In this document: in pieces, positions 29,201 to 39,994 of the stretch
Numbering within the stretch: the first letter of the stretch is position 1
How the letters are laid out: every line of letters begins with the position of its first letter
From: Riptortus pedestris
Lineage: Eukaryota > Arthropoda > Insecta > Hemiptera > Alydidae
Length of the DNA stretch: 64,000 nucleotides
NCBI GenBank assembly: GCA_019009955.1
Contig: CM032229.1
Span: 372,001 to 436,000, forward strand
Reading direction: 5' to 3'
Program-made: the position numbers and the translations under genes
Notes under the pieces: model-generated
Seen by the model: only the letters and a program-made list of their open reading frames with translations
The model's database searches: none
What the model was told of the DNA's origin: nothing

Positions 29201-32200
29201 CGCATACTTGAGAATTACTGCTCTAGCAGTCGCAATTTTTGCCACCAAACTCGTTATATAATCGTTTCATACATAACTAAAGATCAAGTCAGCTGAAATT
29301 GGAGAGGAGGAAGGGGGGGGGGGGGTTAGACGAAGTAACTTCGATGATTTGAAATATCTCCGTTAAAAAAGTTACTTAACCAATCTAATTGTAACATTAA
29401 TTTCCTGTAACAGTTGTTATATACATATTTTCTCTATCTTGAGTATTCAACGAAATATTTGGATTTTTTAGTTTTTAGCGTTTAGTAAACCCCCACTTCT
29501 ACTCATGTCATATTAACAATAAGCTATTATATCGTAAACCACTTTATTCTAAGCTTAAATACCAAATATTATTTTCATTGAACTGTTACTGTGTGACGTA
29601 CATGCAAATATGATGTGTAATGATGTAATCATTTAAGAATTTACCTTCTTACCTGGAAAATGTATATTTAACTGTTTCATTTATCTCTAAAGACCATATT
29701 GGTTAATGGCTGAAATCCGACTCGGGACACCTGGAACAGAGCGGGGTAATTCGAAAATCAAAATACTGTCGTTAGTATGTGTGGGATCGAATAATGTTCT
29801 AGAACAAGTCTTGGTAATCTATTAATCTTCTACAATCGCTATTCTATACATCTTCTCTTAACTCATTTATTAAGCTAGTAATTAGTACTATCTTGTTCAC
29901 TAGTGTCCAATTGGGAAATATGCTTAGTTTACGCAAACTGATTATAATTTGTCGGATTTTATCACCAGGGGGATCAAAATAAACAGTCGTCTTATTCTGT
30001 GGCTGAAAACTAATCATATTAAGCCCTAGGCTAAGTGGAAATTCAGGAAAAAGGCCATAGAAACAAGATGAATGACTGCATTTATGAAATGACTGTACTG
30101 ACAGTAACTCATGGACTCTCCCATTTAACATCCTTCAGGTTCTGAGAGAGCATTAAGGAGACAATTAGTAGCCACCAATGATCAGCAGAAATGGATCAAC
30201 TGGTGGATGTTCTAGCACGAACCAACTAACCGAATTAATTAACAACCTGTTTCGAGTTGAGAACAAACTTGCGGTTCAACTTGATATTGTCAAAAATATT
30301 ATTACTGTACAAAAGCAGAAACTCCCGCCAATATTGGAATGTTGAAAGGTCATACTGGAGATGAAGAGAACGAGACTGGCGACGTCAAAGCAATATCTAG
30401 AAGTCAGATTCCAACCTTACAGATCCAATGATACAGTGGAAGCATAGCCATTCATTCATCTACCGACATTAGAAGTCACTTCCACCTGCCAGAATACCAA
30501 TTCACATCAGCTACTAAAAACTCCGTCACGCAGGGACTGCGGTAACTAAGCAGATTTCCCATGTGAATCACGTATTTGGATTTATCTCAAAACGAAAAAA
30601 AGAACACTATTTGGTATTTAGGATTCATAACAACTGATTGTTAATTTGACTTGAGTAGGTGTGGGGATTTTTCTGAATTCCGAAAACTATAAAATGCAAA
30701 TATCTCGGTTAATAACCAAAATAGTGAAAAAACGTTCATAAAGGAATTTATAGAACATTACATTTTTGTTTTCGAAAATCGCGCCATGAGTAGGCAAATA
30801 ACTGATATCCCTTAAGGGAAATCCACTAAAGTCAATTGTACGCTGTAGCTGTGAGCTGGAGCTCTTGAAGGATGTAGGCAAAATGTCCGATTATGAAATG
30901 GTTCTATTCACTATCTGTTCTCCCGCCCGACAATAATCAGCTGTAATAACCAATTCTACTCTGGGAAAATTTCTCACATATTTCCAAGGCTCGGCTGTGA
31001 AAATGCCTGACCATCAGACCGTAAAGCTCTTCCAACACAATCACAATGTATGGAAATAATCATACAAATTATTTATTATTAATTGTCCTCTAGACAAATT
31101 CCCAAAGGCCATCTTCCCTCTTTATATTTATTATTCTAATTATATGGAAGGTTATACTTATGGCCTCTTTAGCAGATTTCCCTTAAGCGAAATCAGCTGT
31201 TGGCGTTGCACTCATGGCCCGATTTTCGAAATATTTCCACACATATCCCGACGATGTTTGAAGTGAGCTGTGTCCAAAATTAGGTGTTTGGTAAGTAGAT
31301 AGACAAACGTTTGGAGGCGGTTATACTCTTCAAAAGGAACAAAATGGTCCATATGATGTATGTTCTTAATCCTAACAGTATTAGAGAAAAATCGATTTTT
31401 GTTTTTTTTTCAATATATCTATGTTTTATTACATAAATTTAGCTGTAGCAGATATATTATTGCTATTGGATATTTTCCGTTTATATTTTTGAAGAGCAAT
31501 AAATTCTCTTTGATAATCGTTCATTTTTATTTGCAATTTTGATTTTACAAATAGTTTTAACAAAATATAAAAAAAAATAAAAAAAAAAAAAATTAAAAAA
31601 ATCTTAATTTTGAAACCTCAAAAACCATCTTCTGATCAACTTAGAGCGTTTAGATCCACGATGCAAGTGCTGAAAAGAAGAAAACTTATTTTAAAAACAA
31701 TGACCATTCTACGGTTCAGTTTTCTTTTCTTATTGATAAGTTTCAAACAAATTAACGCTAAAGAACACAGACTCATTTTTGGATATTATTTTATTTATTT
31801 ATTTTTAAATTCACGTCTAAAAACGCTCTAGAGATTTCTTCTCCCTATATATTCTCTATTCCTATGCGAAAAGCAATGAGCAGGAGGGGTCGTTGAGAGA
31901 GGGGGGGGGTGACGAGGGATAGAAAACAAGATAACAAATATCTCGCTTAATACTTTCGTTACGAAAAAATGTATCTAGCAACAATTGTAGAACCCCCACT
32001 CCTCTGTCTGATTTTAGACGTTAATGATCTTGGACTTTAGTTTTACATAAATAAAAAAAACACTTATATAGAGTTTGGTAACGATAAGACAAAAGTTACG
32101 ACCCCTAGAGCGGTAACAGGCAATATATATACACACACATATATATATACTTTATTTTCGTTATCACCCAGGTCTCTAGATCCCTAGAATCTAATTGCTG

Positions 32201-33144
32201 ATTTGTTTATAGGAAATATGCAAAAATTAAGGAAAGGTGGGGGAGTCTATTGTAAATAAAAATTTACTAGGTTTCTTCGTAATTATTAGATATTCGTAAA
32301 AATGTGTACATACTCATTTTTATGCATCATTGAATTGGAATTGAGATGTTATAGTACTTTCAAACAGTACCATTTGAAAAGAACTGCTTCAAAGCACATT
32401 GTTTATTTAATTAAATAAAATCAAAAGGCATTAAACAGTTTATTCTTCTTTGTGATATTCTAAACGTGCGTCACAGTTTGGGATGTGTTAATTAAGCAGA
32501 TTTCCCACTTACTATGGTAGTTTGACGCACTACTGATGCCATCTCAACTTTGCTGAAGGATTCCTTCCATCTTGACTCTTAACAAGGATTTTCCTTCTTT
32601 TTTTTTTAATTACTTTCAGCCTTAGATAAATCTCTCCTGTAAATCTGCTTAGTTTACGCAGCACCTGCGTGACGGGCATTTAGAATATCACGAAGAAGAA
32701 TAAACAGATTACTGCCTATTGCTTTTATTTAATTAAATAATCAATGTGTATTGAGGCAGTTTTTTTCAAATGGTGCTATTTGAAAGTAATATAACATAAA
32801 AATGGGTTTGTACACATTTTTTGGAATATCTAATAATTACAAATAAAATTTGTAAATCATTATTTACAATACGCCTTATTCATCTCTCTCCCCTTCCCTT
32901 AGTTTTAGTAGATGGAACAAGCGGTATTTGCCCCGTTGTATTCAATATTAGCCAGTATGTTTCTGTAATATTGTTGAGATGTCCTGTAGCAGGTGATGTG
33001 CTATATATTGATGTTGACGTGCAGGTGTTCTACATCTGTCTCGGGAGGGGAGCTGGCGAACCGATGATGTGCCCCAATGGAACTCTCTTCAACCAGGACT
33101 TCCTGGTCTGCGATTGGTGGTACAATGTAGAATGCAAGAGATGA
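25154..33144 (+). CDS. Secreted-type protein with C-terminal chitin-binding (CBM14) domain; 3 exons seen
   Basis: Joined exons 25154-26266, 27952-28058 and 33025-33144 give about 446 residues plus an unseen N-terminus. All junctions have AG acceptors, GT donors and matching phases (1, then 0). The body is rich in Ser, Thr, Asn and basic clusters with many N-glycosylation sequons. The last 65 residues form a complete six-Cys peritrophin-A domain assembled from exons 2 and 3. Such domains bind chitin in cuticle or peritrophic matrix. The first exon with a signal peptide was not found, and the introns (1.7 and 5 kb) hold SINE and family X repeats. The protein family beyond CBM14 was not recognised. 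Confidence 0.88.
26267..27249. other. Intron sequence, unassigned
   Basis: First part of the intron between exons A and B. AT-rich, with no recognised element. A short readable extension directly after exon A (to a stop at 26362) is treated as intron. Confidence 0.45.
27250..27485 (+). mobile_element. tRNA-Ser-like SINE (copy 3) inside intron
   Basis: Shares 'ggctcaggtta', 'atggtaaacctgtagtggcc', the B-box-like 'agttcgatctgcc', 'gtgacgaactcattaaataa' and 'gtagatagcccgtcc' with the copy at 24.4 kb. It lies in the same orientation as the host gene. Confidence 0.75.
27952..28058 (+). CDS. CBM14 protein, exon B: first half of chitin-binding domain
   Basis: Acceptor 'tatatttccag' at phase 1 completes a Glu codon. 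It encodes EDTSKEGSRTLQGPHKPFLI, then CNGNEGYVADPASGCQ, which holds Cys 1 and Cys 2 of the domain and the typical GYxAD motif. Donor 'ccag|gtaacc' at phase 0. Confidence 0.88.
28059..29030. other. Intron sequence, unassigned
   Basis: First part of the 5-kb intron between exons B and C. No gene or clear element seen. Confidence 0.4.
29031..29760 (+). repeat. Family X repeat inside intron, with (CA)n core
   Basis: Starts with the palindrome 'agatttcccttgagggaaatct' region at 29044. The (TA)n core is replaced by (CA)10 at 29162-29185 plus a GC/CA stretch. It then follows X order to 29700 with 'gatgtaatcatttaagaatt'. Confidence 0.75.
29900..30840. repeat. Family X ends and fragments inside intron
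   Basis: An X end at 29915-29937 ('tgcttagtttacgca'), unique-looking sequence to 30510, then an oppositely oriented end at 30519-30560 (cgtcacgcagggactgcgg) leading into X blocks and the palindrome terminus at 30810-30838. The pair of facing ends may delimit one element. Confidence 0.55.
31160..32680. repeat. Family X fragments and AT-rich filler in intron
   Basis: Termini at 31170-31199, X blocks at 31860-32190 (including 'gacccctagagcggtaacag'), and ends at 32493-32515 and 32640-32672 (ctgcgtgacggg). The stretch between them is poly-A/T-rich with no gene. Confidence 0.5.
33025..33144 (+). CDS. CBM14 protein, exon C: second half of chitin-binding domain and stop
   Basis: Acceptor 'gacgtgcag' at phase 0. 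It encodes VFYICLGRGAGEPMMCPNGT and LFNQDFLVCDWWYNVECKR, then TGA. It supplies Cys 3-6 and the invariant-looking CPNGTLFNQ and CDWWYNV motifs. The protein ends two residues after the sixth Cys. Confidence 0.92.
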   Translation: MFYICLGRGAGEPMMCPNGTLFNQDFLVCDWWYNVECKR

Positions 33145-33479
33145 ACACTTTCACCTCAGTCTTCCTTCAATACGTCTCCAACGTATCTTCTTGTCTTCCC
33201 TGTTTTTCATTTATATTTTGTACAATACATAATTTATTTAAGTATTCCTTTTGTTTTTAATGTAAAGTAGTTCCAAGTCCCTTGGCTAATTAGATTTTTC
33301 TTTTAAGCCGGTTGGCTGTTGGTGTATTCGTCGAAATGCCAGAAGTGGAAATTCGAAGGATATTTAGAGGTGAAGCTCTTTTATCTTCGTTTTCACAACG
33401 AACACAACGGACTCCAGAGGATACATTCCTGCCTGAAGAAGGTTCTTTCTCACTCAAATCTAGAGGGCACTACAGAATA

Positions 33480-33990
33480 ACCTTCCCTAGACCTTTGGAG
33501 TCGAGTGAGAGGCGGCTGGTGGGATGGCAGTGTTCAAGCAGAGTGCAGTCACAGAAGTGGGGCGATGTGTTTTCACAGCTACGGAAGGCCCAAGGTGGGA
33601 TAGATAGGTGATAGACTTGCGTGCAACAGTACATATTGTACCTCATCCAGGTAGAGTGATATCCCTCTCTCGTGCGACGGAGAGACCATGTTAGAAACGA
33701 GAGGATAAGGGGGGGGGGGGGCTTTGGACTTCCCGATCTGCGAAGATCAATTGAAAAGAGGCAACCGATGTTGCCATCTATGTCGGATGAATGAATACAA
33801 GGATGTCCTCCAAGCCCACCAGATGTCGCCCTTGATGGAGCACAGGGCAGCAATAGTGAAGGAGTCTTAGTCGTGTCGGTTGGCTTGGATCGATGCACCT
33901 CCTCGCTGAGAGGCACTAAGGGCGGAACACAAACAAGAAGAAGGTGCAACGGAGTATAGATTGAGTTTTTTATTTCCCCTTTCCTCCGTT
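33480..33990 (-). pseudogene. Degenerate Jockey-like reverse transcriptase fragment
   Basis: Minus-strand reading gives LRRTREGYHSTWMRYNMYCC, aligned with LRRTKGGKSPGLDRVQYVLL of the intact element's ORF2. Later YHLSIPPWAFRSCE and HCHPTSRLSLDSKGLGKVIL align with YRPISLLSHISKLLERVV. The fragment is diverged, 5' and 3' truncated, and inactive. It lies just downstream of the CBM14 gene stop. Confidence 0.6.
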
Positions 33991-34103
33991 CCCACTTCAC
34001 CTGTTAACTAGCTTCATCTTTAGTTCACCCGAAACATCGGCTCCTTCATCTTATATGTCAAAATTCGTAACGGCCAAACATGAATTGCGCTCCTGGGTGG
34101 TTG

Positions 34104-34109
<6 letters not shown>

Positions 34110-34152
<43 letters not shown>
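34110..34152. repeat. (TA)n microsatellite at Helitron 3' junction
   Basis: TA tract directly adjoining the terminal CTAG of the Helitron. Confidence 0.95.
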
Positions 34153-34153
<1 letters not shown>

Positions 34154-37100
34154 TAGCAAACCCGGCGAACTCCGTTTCGCCACCAGATGGCTTTGGATGT
34201 TTGGTGATTAAAAGATTAAGACAATTTTTTTTTTGTTTTATATTTGAAAAGGAAAAATTTTATTTCATTTCACAACAGTAATGAATTCATTTCGATTACA
34301 AAAATGAAGTGTTATTTAGTTGAACTTCTCTAAGTAAATGAAAGTGAATCCAAAGTAAATACTGAATCGAAGCGTTATACGTGTCCGCAAATTATCCGTT
34401 TCATTGAAGTGCTCTTTGGTAAACCACATTTTTTGTTTTTTGGTCTGACGTGACCAAACAAAGCGGATGGTTTCCCAACTCGTGAACACGCAACGTATAA
34501 CTGCCCATGTGAAAAACAATGATTTTCTAAATTTATCCCGCAAACACTAAGCGATTAGCCTTGCGACTTGTTGTCATTGCGAACGCAAGGCGAACTGGAA
34601 ATTGCAATCGTTTGAAGTCAAACGGAAGATCAGTCGGAATCATTGGTATTCGAGGAATACATACATTTTCACCTGCGTACTTTCCGTTAATAATGGTTGC
34701 CTCAATCAAATTCGGCATAAGTCTTTTTACCGAAAGTCGAGTACCGTTGCAAAGTCGCGGTGGATTCAAATTACGCAATATCATAATAACTGTATCAACT
34801 TTGAGTTGCAAGTTATGTGGTGGAAATCCTGGTAACTCCAGAGAGTTCAAAAACTCCGTTGGATAATTTACTACATCATCGGGATTTGTTATGGAATCAA
34901 CGGATTTGTATGTCACCAAATCGCCAGCAATTTTTGATTGAATGGTGAAATTCAGTGCGTGTATTCTTTGCGGCAAGAATTGCTCGTTGACTTAACCAAG
35001 CATAATTCTGATAATTCTCACTAATGTTTGGGAAAACATTTTCAATAAGAGCTAATTGAGAGTCTACTAATCGGCAAAAGTCGTTGGTAAGAGTAATTAA
35101 TCCAGATGTCGCATCAACTGGGACTTTTCCATTTCCAACAGCTAACAATTGTTTGGAAAATTGTGCAGCACTTTGATCATTTTGAAGTTGAACTCTCATA
35201 TTAGTGGTTAGCGATAATGTTTTTACGTTATTCCATAAAGGTGATGCCTTCAGGAAAGCATTCAATTCATCTGCAGGCGTTCCACGGGGAATTACTGGCA
35301 ACGTCTGCCTGAAATCGCCTGCCAACAATATCATCAAGCCGCCAAAGATGTTATTTCGCCGAAGATCCTTCAGTGTGAAGTTAAGTGCTTCAAGTGATTT
35401 CTTATGTGCCATTGTGCACTCATCCCAAACAATGAGCTTGCATTGCATCAACAATTTTCCCATTGCACTGGATCGGGAAATATTGCATGTTGGAGTATCA
35501 ATTGTGTTTAAATTGAGTGGCAACTTAAGCGCAGAATGTGCAGTACGACCGCCATCTAGAAGAGTCGCCGCAATTCCAGATGATGCTAACGCCAAAGCTA
35601 TGTCACATCTTGATCGAATAGTGGCCAAAATCAATGAAATGACAAATGTTTTCCCTGTTCCTCCAGGTGCGTCCAGGAAGAATAGACCACCAGTATTATT
35701 GTCCACCGCTTGCATTAATGTTTCGTATACTTGTTTTTGCTGTTCATTCAGCAACGGCACATTATTTCGAACGAATTCCTGCAATGTATCAACATTGTAT
35801 TGCAGCTCTCGATTTAATTCTTGGTTGAATGCATCGTGCATCGATCGATTTGGCGCAATCATTCCTACTTCAATCAGTAGCTTGTTTGCAATAGTCAAGC
35901 ATTGATCCTCAATCAGAATCAATCCTTCATTGTAGATTTCATCGGTTATTTGGATGTCAGGATTATTCGTCTGAATGCGCAAGCGATGCAAGATATCTTC
36001 ACATATGTCGTCTTTGTATTTGTTCCATAACTGAATTGGTTGAGTAGGAAAACATGTGGTGATGATAATTGCGAACAGCGTTCGTATTTGGTACGCATTT
36101 GATGAAACAACTGAATCCGCAAGTGTTAAATCCCAATGAGAATCGTTCTCCAGCAAACCCAATAGTTGACATGCTTCTCGATATGTTTGGCATTGGTGGC
36201 CATTCACAGTTTTCAAATGCGCAAATGATTTTGGTCCACGTATGTGTGTTGTATCTTTTACCTTGCAAGTCGGCATGAAGCCGCCTTCTCGAATGATATT
36301 AGCTCCAAAGGAAGTCATGCGAAAGCAGTTATTGTATTCAAGGATGTGTTGAAGAAAATGGCTGGAATCGGGATCACTTCCATCGAACAATGGTTTCAGT
36401 GGCTGTGGTGGTGTAAGTAATGGATCCAGTTTGACTTTTCCACTTGCGCAGCACAATCCAGCCGTTTCTCTTTTGAACGCATTCCAATATCGGCATATAG
36501 TCGTCATTGGTCCAATATCTAAATTTTCATCATCACTGTAGTTCGCAGTGGGATCATATTGGAATGCGTTGTCTCAATCGGGTATTTTCTCTTATTATAT
36601 TTTGTCTTTCTTCGCTTAAGTTCTGTGAATACACTTGTTGCTGGCTTGCATGTCTTGTGCGGCGGCCGATGTTCGCAAATCGTCCTCTAGGCATTTTGGA
36701 CTATGGACAGAGTGGTGAATTTAACCTCAAATGCACGATCCACATAATTTACACAGTTCAACTTACCACCTTAAAGACAAATGCCTGCTGTTGAAATTGA
36801 ATAAAAACTTGCACAATACACGTGATTGATTTGATGGTTTCCAATTGAAATGTTAGGAAACGAATAACTTATTTTTTTTACTTTTTTTTCACAATTTCAC
36901 AGTGAACACAATACCGGTTTGTCACATGAAATTAACTGAGCAGAGAACAATGAGCAGCTGTCAAACAATGAATCACGCATCTACTCCGGCGCCATCTACT
37001 TAAAATATTGGTTTGATGTATCAGAGATGGCACTGAATGTGAAACATATGTTTATTAAACTGCAAAGGTTATTCAACAGATAAATAGAATAGGCAATAGA

Positions 37101-37519
37101 CCTATAATTTAAAATTAATATTTATTGTGCAATTTTTATTGTTACTTATATTAATACCTTTTTGCGGTATTGATTGCTTAATTATTGACAAATTTTTGTT
37201 CGTTTTGATTTAATAAATACAGGTTAAGTAAGTATGCAATATACAATGAATGATAGTATAATGAGGAATATTCCAATAACAGCTGTTACTTTTCTGTACT
37301 TTGCGTACTCAAACGATGCACTGAAAACACATGTTATTTTAACAGTATAATGAAAAAAGATTTTCCCGCTTTTCTATTGAAATTTTTCCTGAATTTTCTT
37401 TGCTATAAACCTCACGGAGCCCGAGACCTTTCCAACGAATGCAAAACCGTGGAAATCGGTTCATGCGTTCTGGAGTTATAGCGTCAGGAAGGAAACCCCG
37501 ACTTATTTTTATATAGTAG

Positions 37520-37520
<1 letters not shown>
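34153..37520 (-). mobile_element. Helitron with both termini, Rep domain deleted
   Basis: A rolling-circle transposon on the minus strand, 3.37 kb. The 5' end is TCTACTATATAAAAATAAGT, a standard Helitron start, preceded by A. The 3' end has a hairpin (GGCGAA..TTCGCC) followed by GGGTTTGCTAG and then T. No target duplication is present, as expected. Autonomous insect Helitrons are usually about 5.5-6 kb with Rep (HUH) and helicase domains. This copy retains the N-terminal domain and helicase only, so it cannot nick DNA by itself. The coding region is additionally frameshifted. Both ends lie in TA-rich microsatellite. Confidence 0.9.
34401..36694 (-). pseudogene. Helitron helicase (Pif1-like), Rep-less and frameshifted
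   Basis: Starts at 36694 with MPRGRFANIGRRTRHA, a typical Helitron N-terminus, with a frameshift near 36565. The main frame 36507-34897 begins with the Helitron_like_N hallmarks (CCASGKVKL, FRMTSFGA, GGFMPTCKVK) and jumps at about 36250 to HIRGPKSFAHLKTVNG, the linker before the helicase. Helicase motifs follow: DAPGGTGKT (Walker A), IVWDE (Walker B) and LAGDFRQTLPV. Further frame changes near 34970, 34565 and 34450, and a TAA in KSQG*SL, break motif VI, which is still readable as FSHGQLYVACSRVG. The ancestral stop is at 34401-34403. The protein is non-functional. Confidence 0.9.
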
Positions 37521-37580
<60 letters not shown>

Positions 37581-37587
37581 TGTGTGT

Positions 37588-37676
<89 letters not shown>
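37521..37676. repeat. (TA)n(TG)n microsatellite at Helitron 5' junction
   Basis: A short TA run then about 140 bases of TG with rare AG or CG interruptions. Confidence 0.95.
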
Positions 37677-37678
<2 letters not shown>

Positions 37679-37885
37679 AGAGCTATAAGGCCAGAAAATA
37701 AAAATTTCTTCATATAGTCATTTATTTTATTCCAGACTGGTTTGGAGTGTCACCACTTCTTCTCAAGGGGTTATGTAACCTTAGTTAATAACCCCTTGTG
37801 AAGGAGTGGTGACACTCCAAACCCGTCTGGGATAACATAAATGACTATATGAAGAAATGTTTATTTTCTGACTTTATGGCTCAAA
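37677..37885. repeat. Fold-back element: near-perfect inverted repeat of about 95 bp per arm
   Basis: The left arm begins 'gagctataaggccagaaaat' and ends 'tctcaaggggttatg'. The right arm begins 'aataaccccttgtgaagg' and ends 'attttctgactttatggctc'. The spacer is only about 12 bases. Arms contain 'tttggagtgtcaccacttct' and its complement. A few mismatches and one short indel are present. There is no coding content. It could be a small fold-back transposon or a hairpin-RNA precursor. Confidence 0.85.
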
Positions 37886-39180
37886 AAACATTTTTAAATA
37901 ATAAATGGTCAGTGTATAAATCTACTATATATAGAATGAATAGGCAGTTAATCAGCTCTTATTCTTATTTTATTTTAAACAAAAAATGATATTCAAATAG
38001 AAGTTTATCTTTAATTTTATTTTTTAAAGTGATCGTTCATTAGTTTGGTAGCTCATTGTAACATAAATTTGTTATCAGTCATAGCACACCTGAGTACACA
38101 AATGTCAAGAGTCATTAGTGACTATATAATTTCGGAAGTGGCAATTTACATAATAATCAAAATGTTTACTTTTCAGAAGAGTAAACCAATATTTTTTGAA
38201 TTCCTTTCCCAAAAGCCCGTCTTTAGTTTTAAAACCTACTCTTGCCTTTTTTTTTGGAAAACGGGTTTTTATTTAAAAAGAAAAAAAAATTGACCACTTA
38301 TGAAAACAGTGGTAAGCTTTAGTTTGTATTAAAAATGGATATAAGGAAACAAAAAAAAACGGCAGTAAAACGTTGATTCCACTAGAAATGGTTGATTAGT
38401 CTTCAACAACATTTTTAGAAATCATCTGATTCTAAATATTTCCGTGTAAGGAGGTAAATCCAGCGAAAGAAATGAATAATACTAGTTTAATGAATTGTAT
38501 TCTACCACATTTCATGGTAGCCATTTGCCAACTGTAGTTAATTCGAGCGTGTGATGAGTTACATTGTAGCTCTAGGTACGTGTACACCTGCTTGTTTTAC
38601 CTTCAAAGAGAAGTGTCTACCGGAAGTTAGTTATTTTCCTAGGCATATTATTAGACAGACATTTGGTGGTGTATTTGTTATTGAAATCGTCCTTGGTGTT
38701 TACCAATGCATTTTATACAATCACCCAGACTGTCTATTCGAGTCGTTCATAATGGAGTGTACTGTTAGACGTGCTAAGCGGCTATCTTTATTATTGAAGA
38801 CCTGTAGATGCCCCTGATATGGTGAAACTGATTGTTAAAAATAAAGGTTTAATGCAGCAAGTCTACGTCTTTCTATTCCTCAAGTATTTTATAATTGTTC
38901 CAAAATTCCTCATAACAGAAGCCACACAAATAAGCAACGCAGGTTCTCCCATTTATACTTAAGTTGGAATATGTATTATTACGCTTATTACAAAAATAAT
39001 TAACTTCCATTATTACTCTTCTTTATAATGCAAAATTAATTACGCAAACTTCAACGTTTTCATCAGTACACAATTCATTTGACCATCACTGCTCACTTGG
39101 TAACCTATTTTTCACAACTAACCACAATAAACAGTGTTAACTTCAGGTACTATACAGAACTAAATTCGATCACTGGAATC
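37886..39180. other. Unassigned AT-rich spacer
   Basis: No recognised element. The plus-strand frame 38551-38817 (88 codons) lacks known motifs and splice context. Confidence 0.4.
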
Positions 39181-39189
39181 ACTGATTCT

Positions 39190-39330
39190 CAACTAAACTA
39201 AACTGGCCGAGCGAGCTGGCCGAGTTTATGCCCTCTTTTCTTGCAGATTGGAGGCGCCAACTCGGCCGCTGATTGGGCGGATCAGGACCGCCTAGAAGCT
39301 TCTAGATTCCCGCCCAGGTTCAGTCTAGGC
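39190..39330. promoter_or_regulatory. GC-rich island with CCAAT-like and heat-shock-like motifs
   Basis: A local GC-rich stretch in AT-rich DNA. It contains two 'gattgg' (reverse CCAAT) motifs and 'tagaagcttctagattcc', which fits alternating GAA/TTC units of a heat-shock element. The preceding 'ctggccgagcgagctggccg' is an internal repeat. It may be part of an LTR. No partner LTR or adjoining first exon was found. Confidence 0.3.
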
Positions 39331-39661
39331 CATCTTTAAAGAAATGCTCTCATTTCCCTTGTAGTTCTTAAATGCGTGATCAAACAGGAGTATGTTTGCA
39401 TTTGAAGTAGCAACCAAATTCCTCAAGTAGTCCGATGGATTCATATTTCGCCACAATAAAAATAATATTTTGAAGTGTATTTTTTGTAGATAAATGCTCG
39501 TAAATTAAACAGGACATTTTAAAGGGATGCTGCTGAATAGAAGGTATTTGTGATGATTATTTTGCATAAGATGCGAAAGCGGAGTTTTGTAAGTTCAGTA
39601 AGCCCTGATGGCCATAGTCTGTGAAAAAAGGTCAGATAAAGTGTGTAATAAATAAAGATAA

Positions 39662-39667
39662 TTTATT
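39662..39667 (-). terminator. Candidate polyadenylation signal of the UGT gene
   Basis: AATAAA on the minus strand 62 bases beyond the stop codon. Confidence 0.5.
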
Positions 39668-39729
39668 TACATATATATAATAAACAGGTACGAGTATTAT
39701 ACAATTACAAATTTTCATCATTAATTCTG

Positions 39730-39994
39730 TCACGATGTCTTTACTTTTTCTTTAATCGTTTTTCCTTTAATAAATGAAAATACTATTGACAATAACTTGT
39801 ACATAACTAGAAAAGAAGTAAATATAATTAAGTAAACGTCGATCATATGGAGCTGTATGAATGACAAGAATGCAGCCCTTGGGGTTAGTGCATTTGGGTA
39901 TTTTATAGCAAACTCTACCCAATATGCAGCTTCTTCAACAGCCGGCTTCCTTTCCTTCATCATCCTTGATCGCTTCATTGCTTCATTTTTGTAT
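39730..39994 (-). CDS. UGT exon 6: C-terminus with transmembrane anchor
   Basis: Acceptor 'tgatttcag' at phase 2 completes Arg. It encodes YKNEAMKRSRMMKERKPAVE, then EAAYWVEFAIKYPNA, a hydrophobic helix (DVYLIIFTSFLVMYKLLSIV) and a short Lys-rich cytoplasmic tail ending KEKVKTS. This is the usual UGT order: amphipathic helix, Trp-Val-Glu motif, anchor, basic tail. Confidence 0.92.

Noticed and set aside
35204..35905. 233-codon plus-strand ORF opposite the Helitron helicase
   Set aside because: Antisense shadow of a well-defined Pif1-like helicase; no independent domain.
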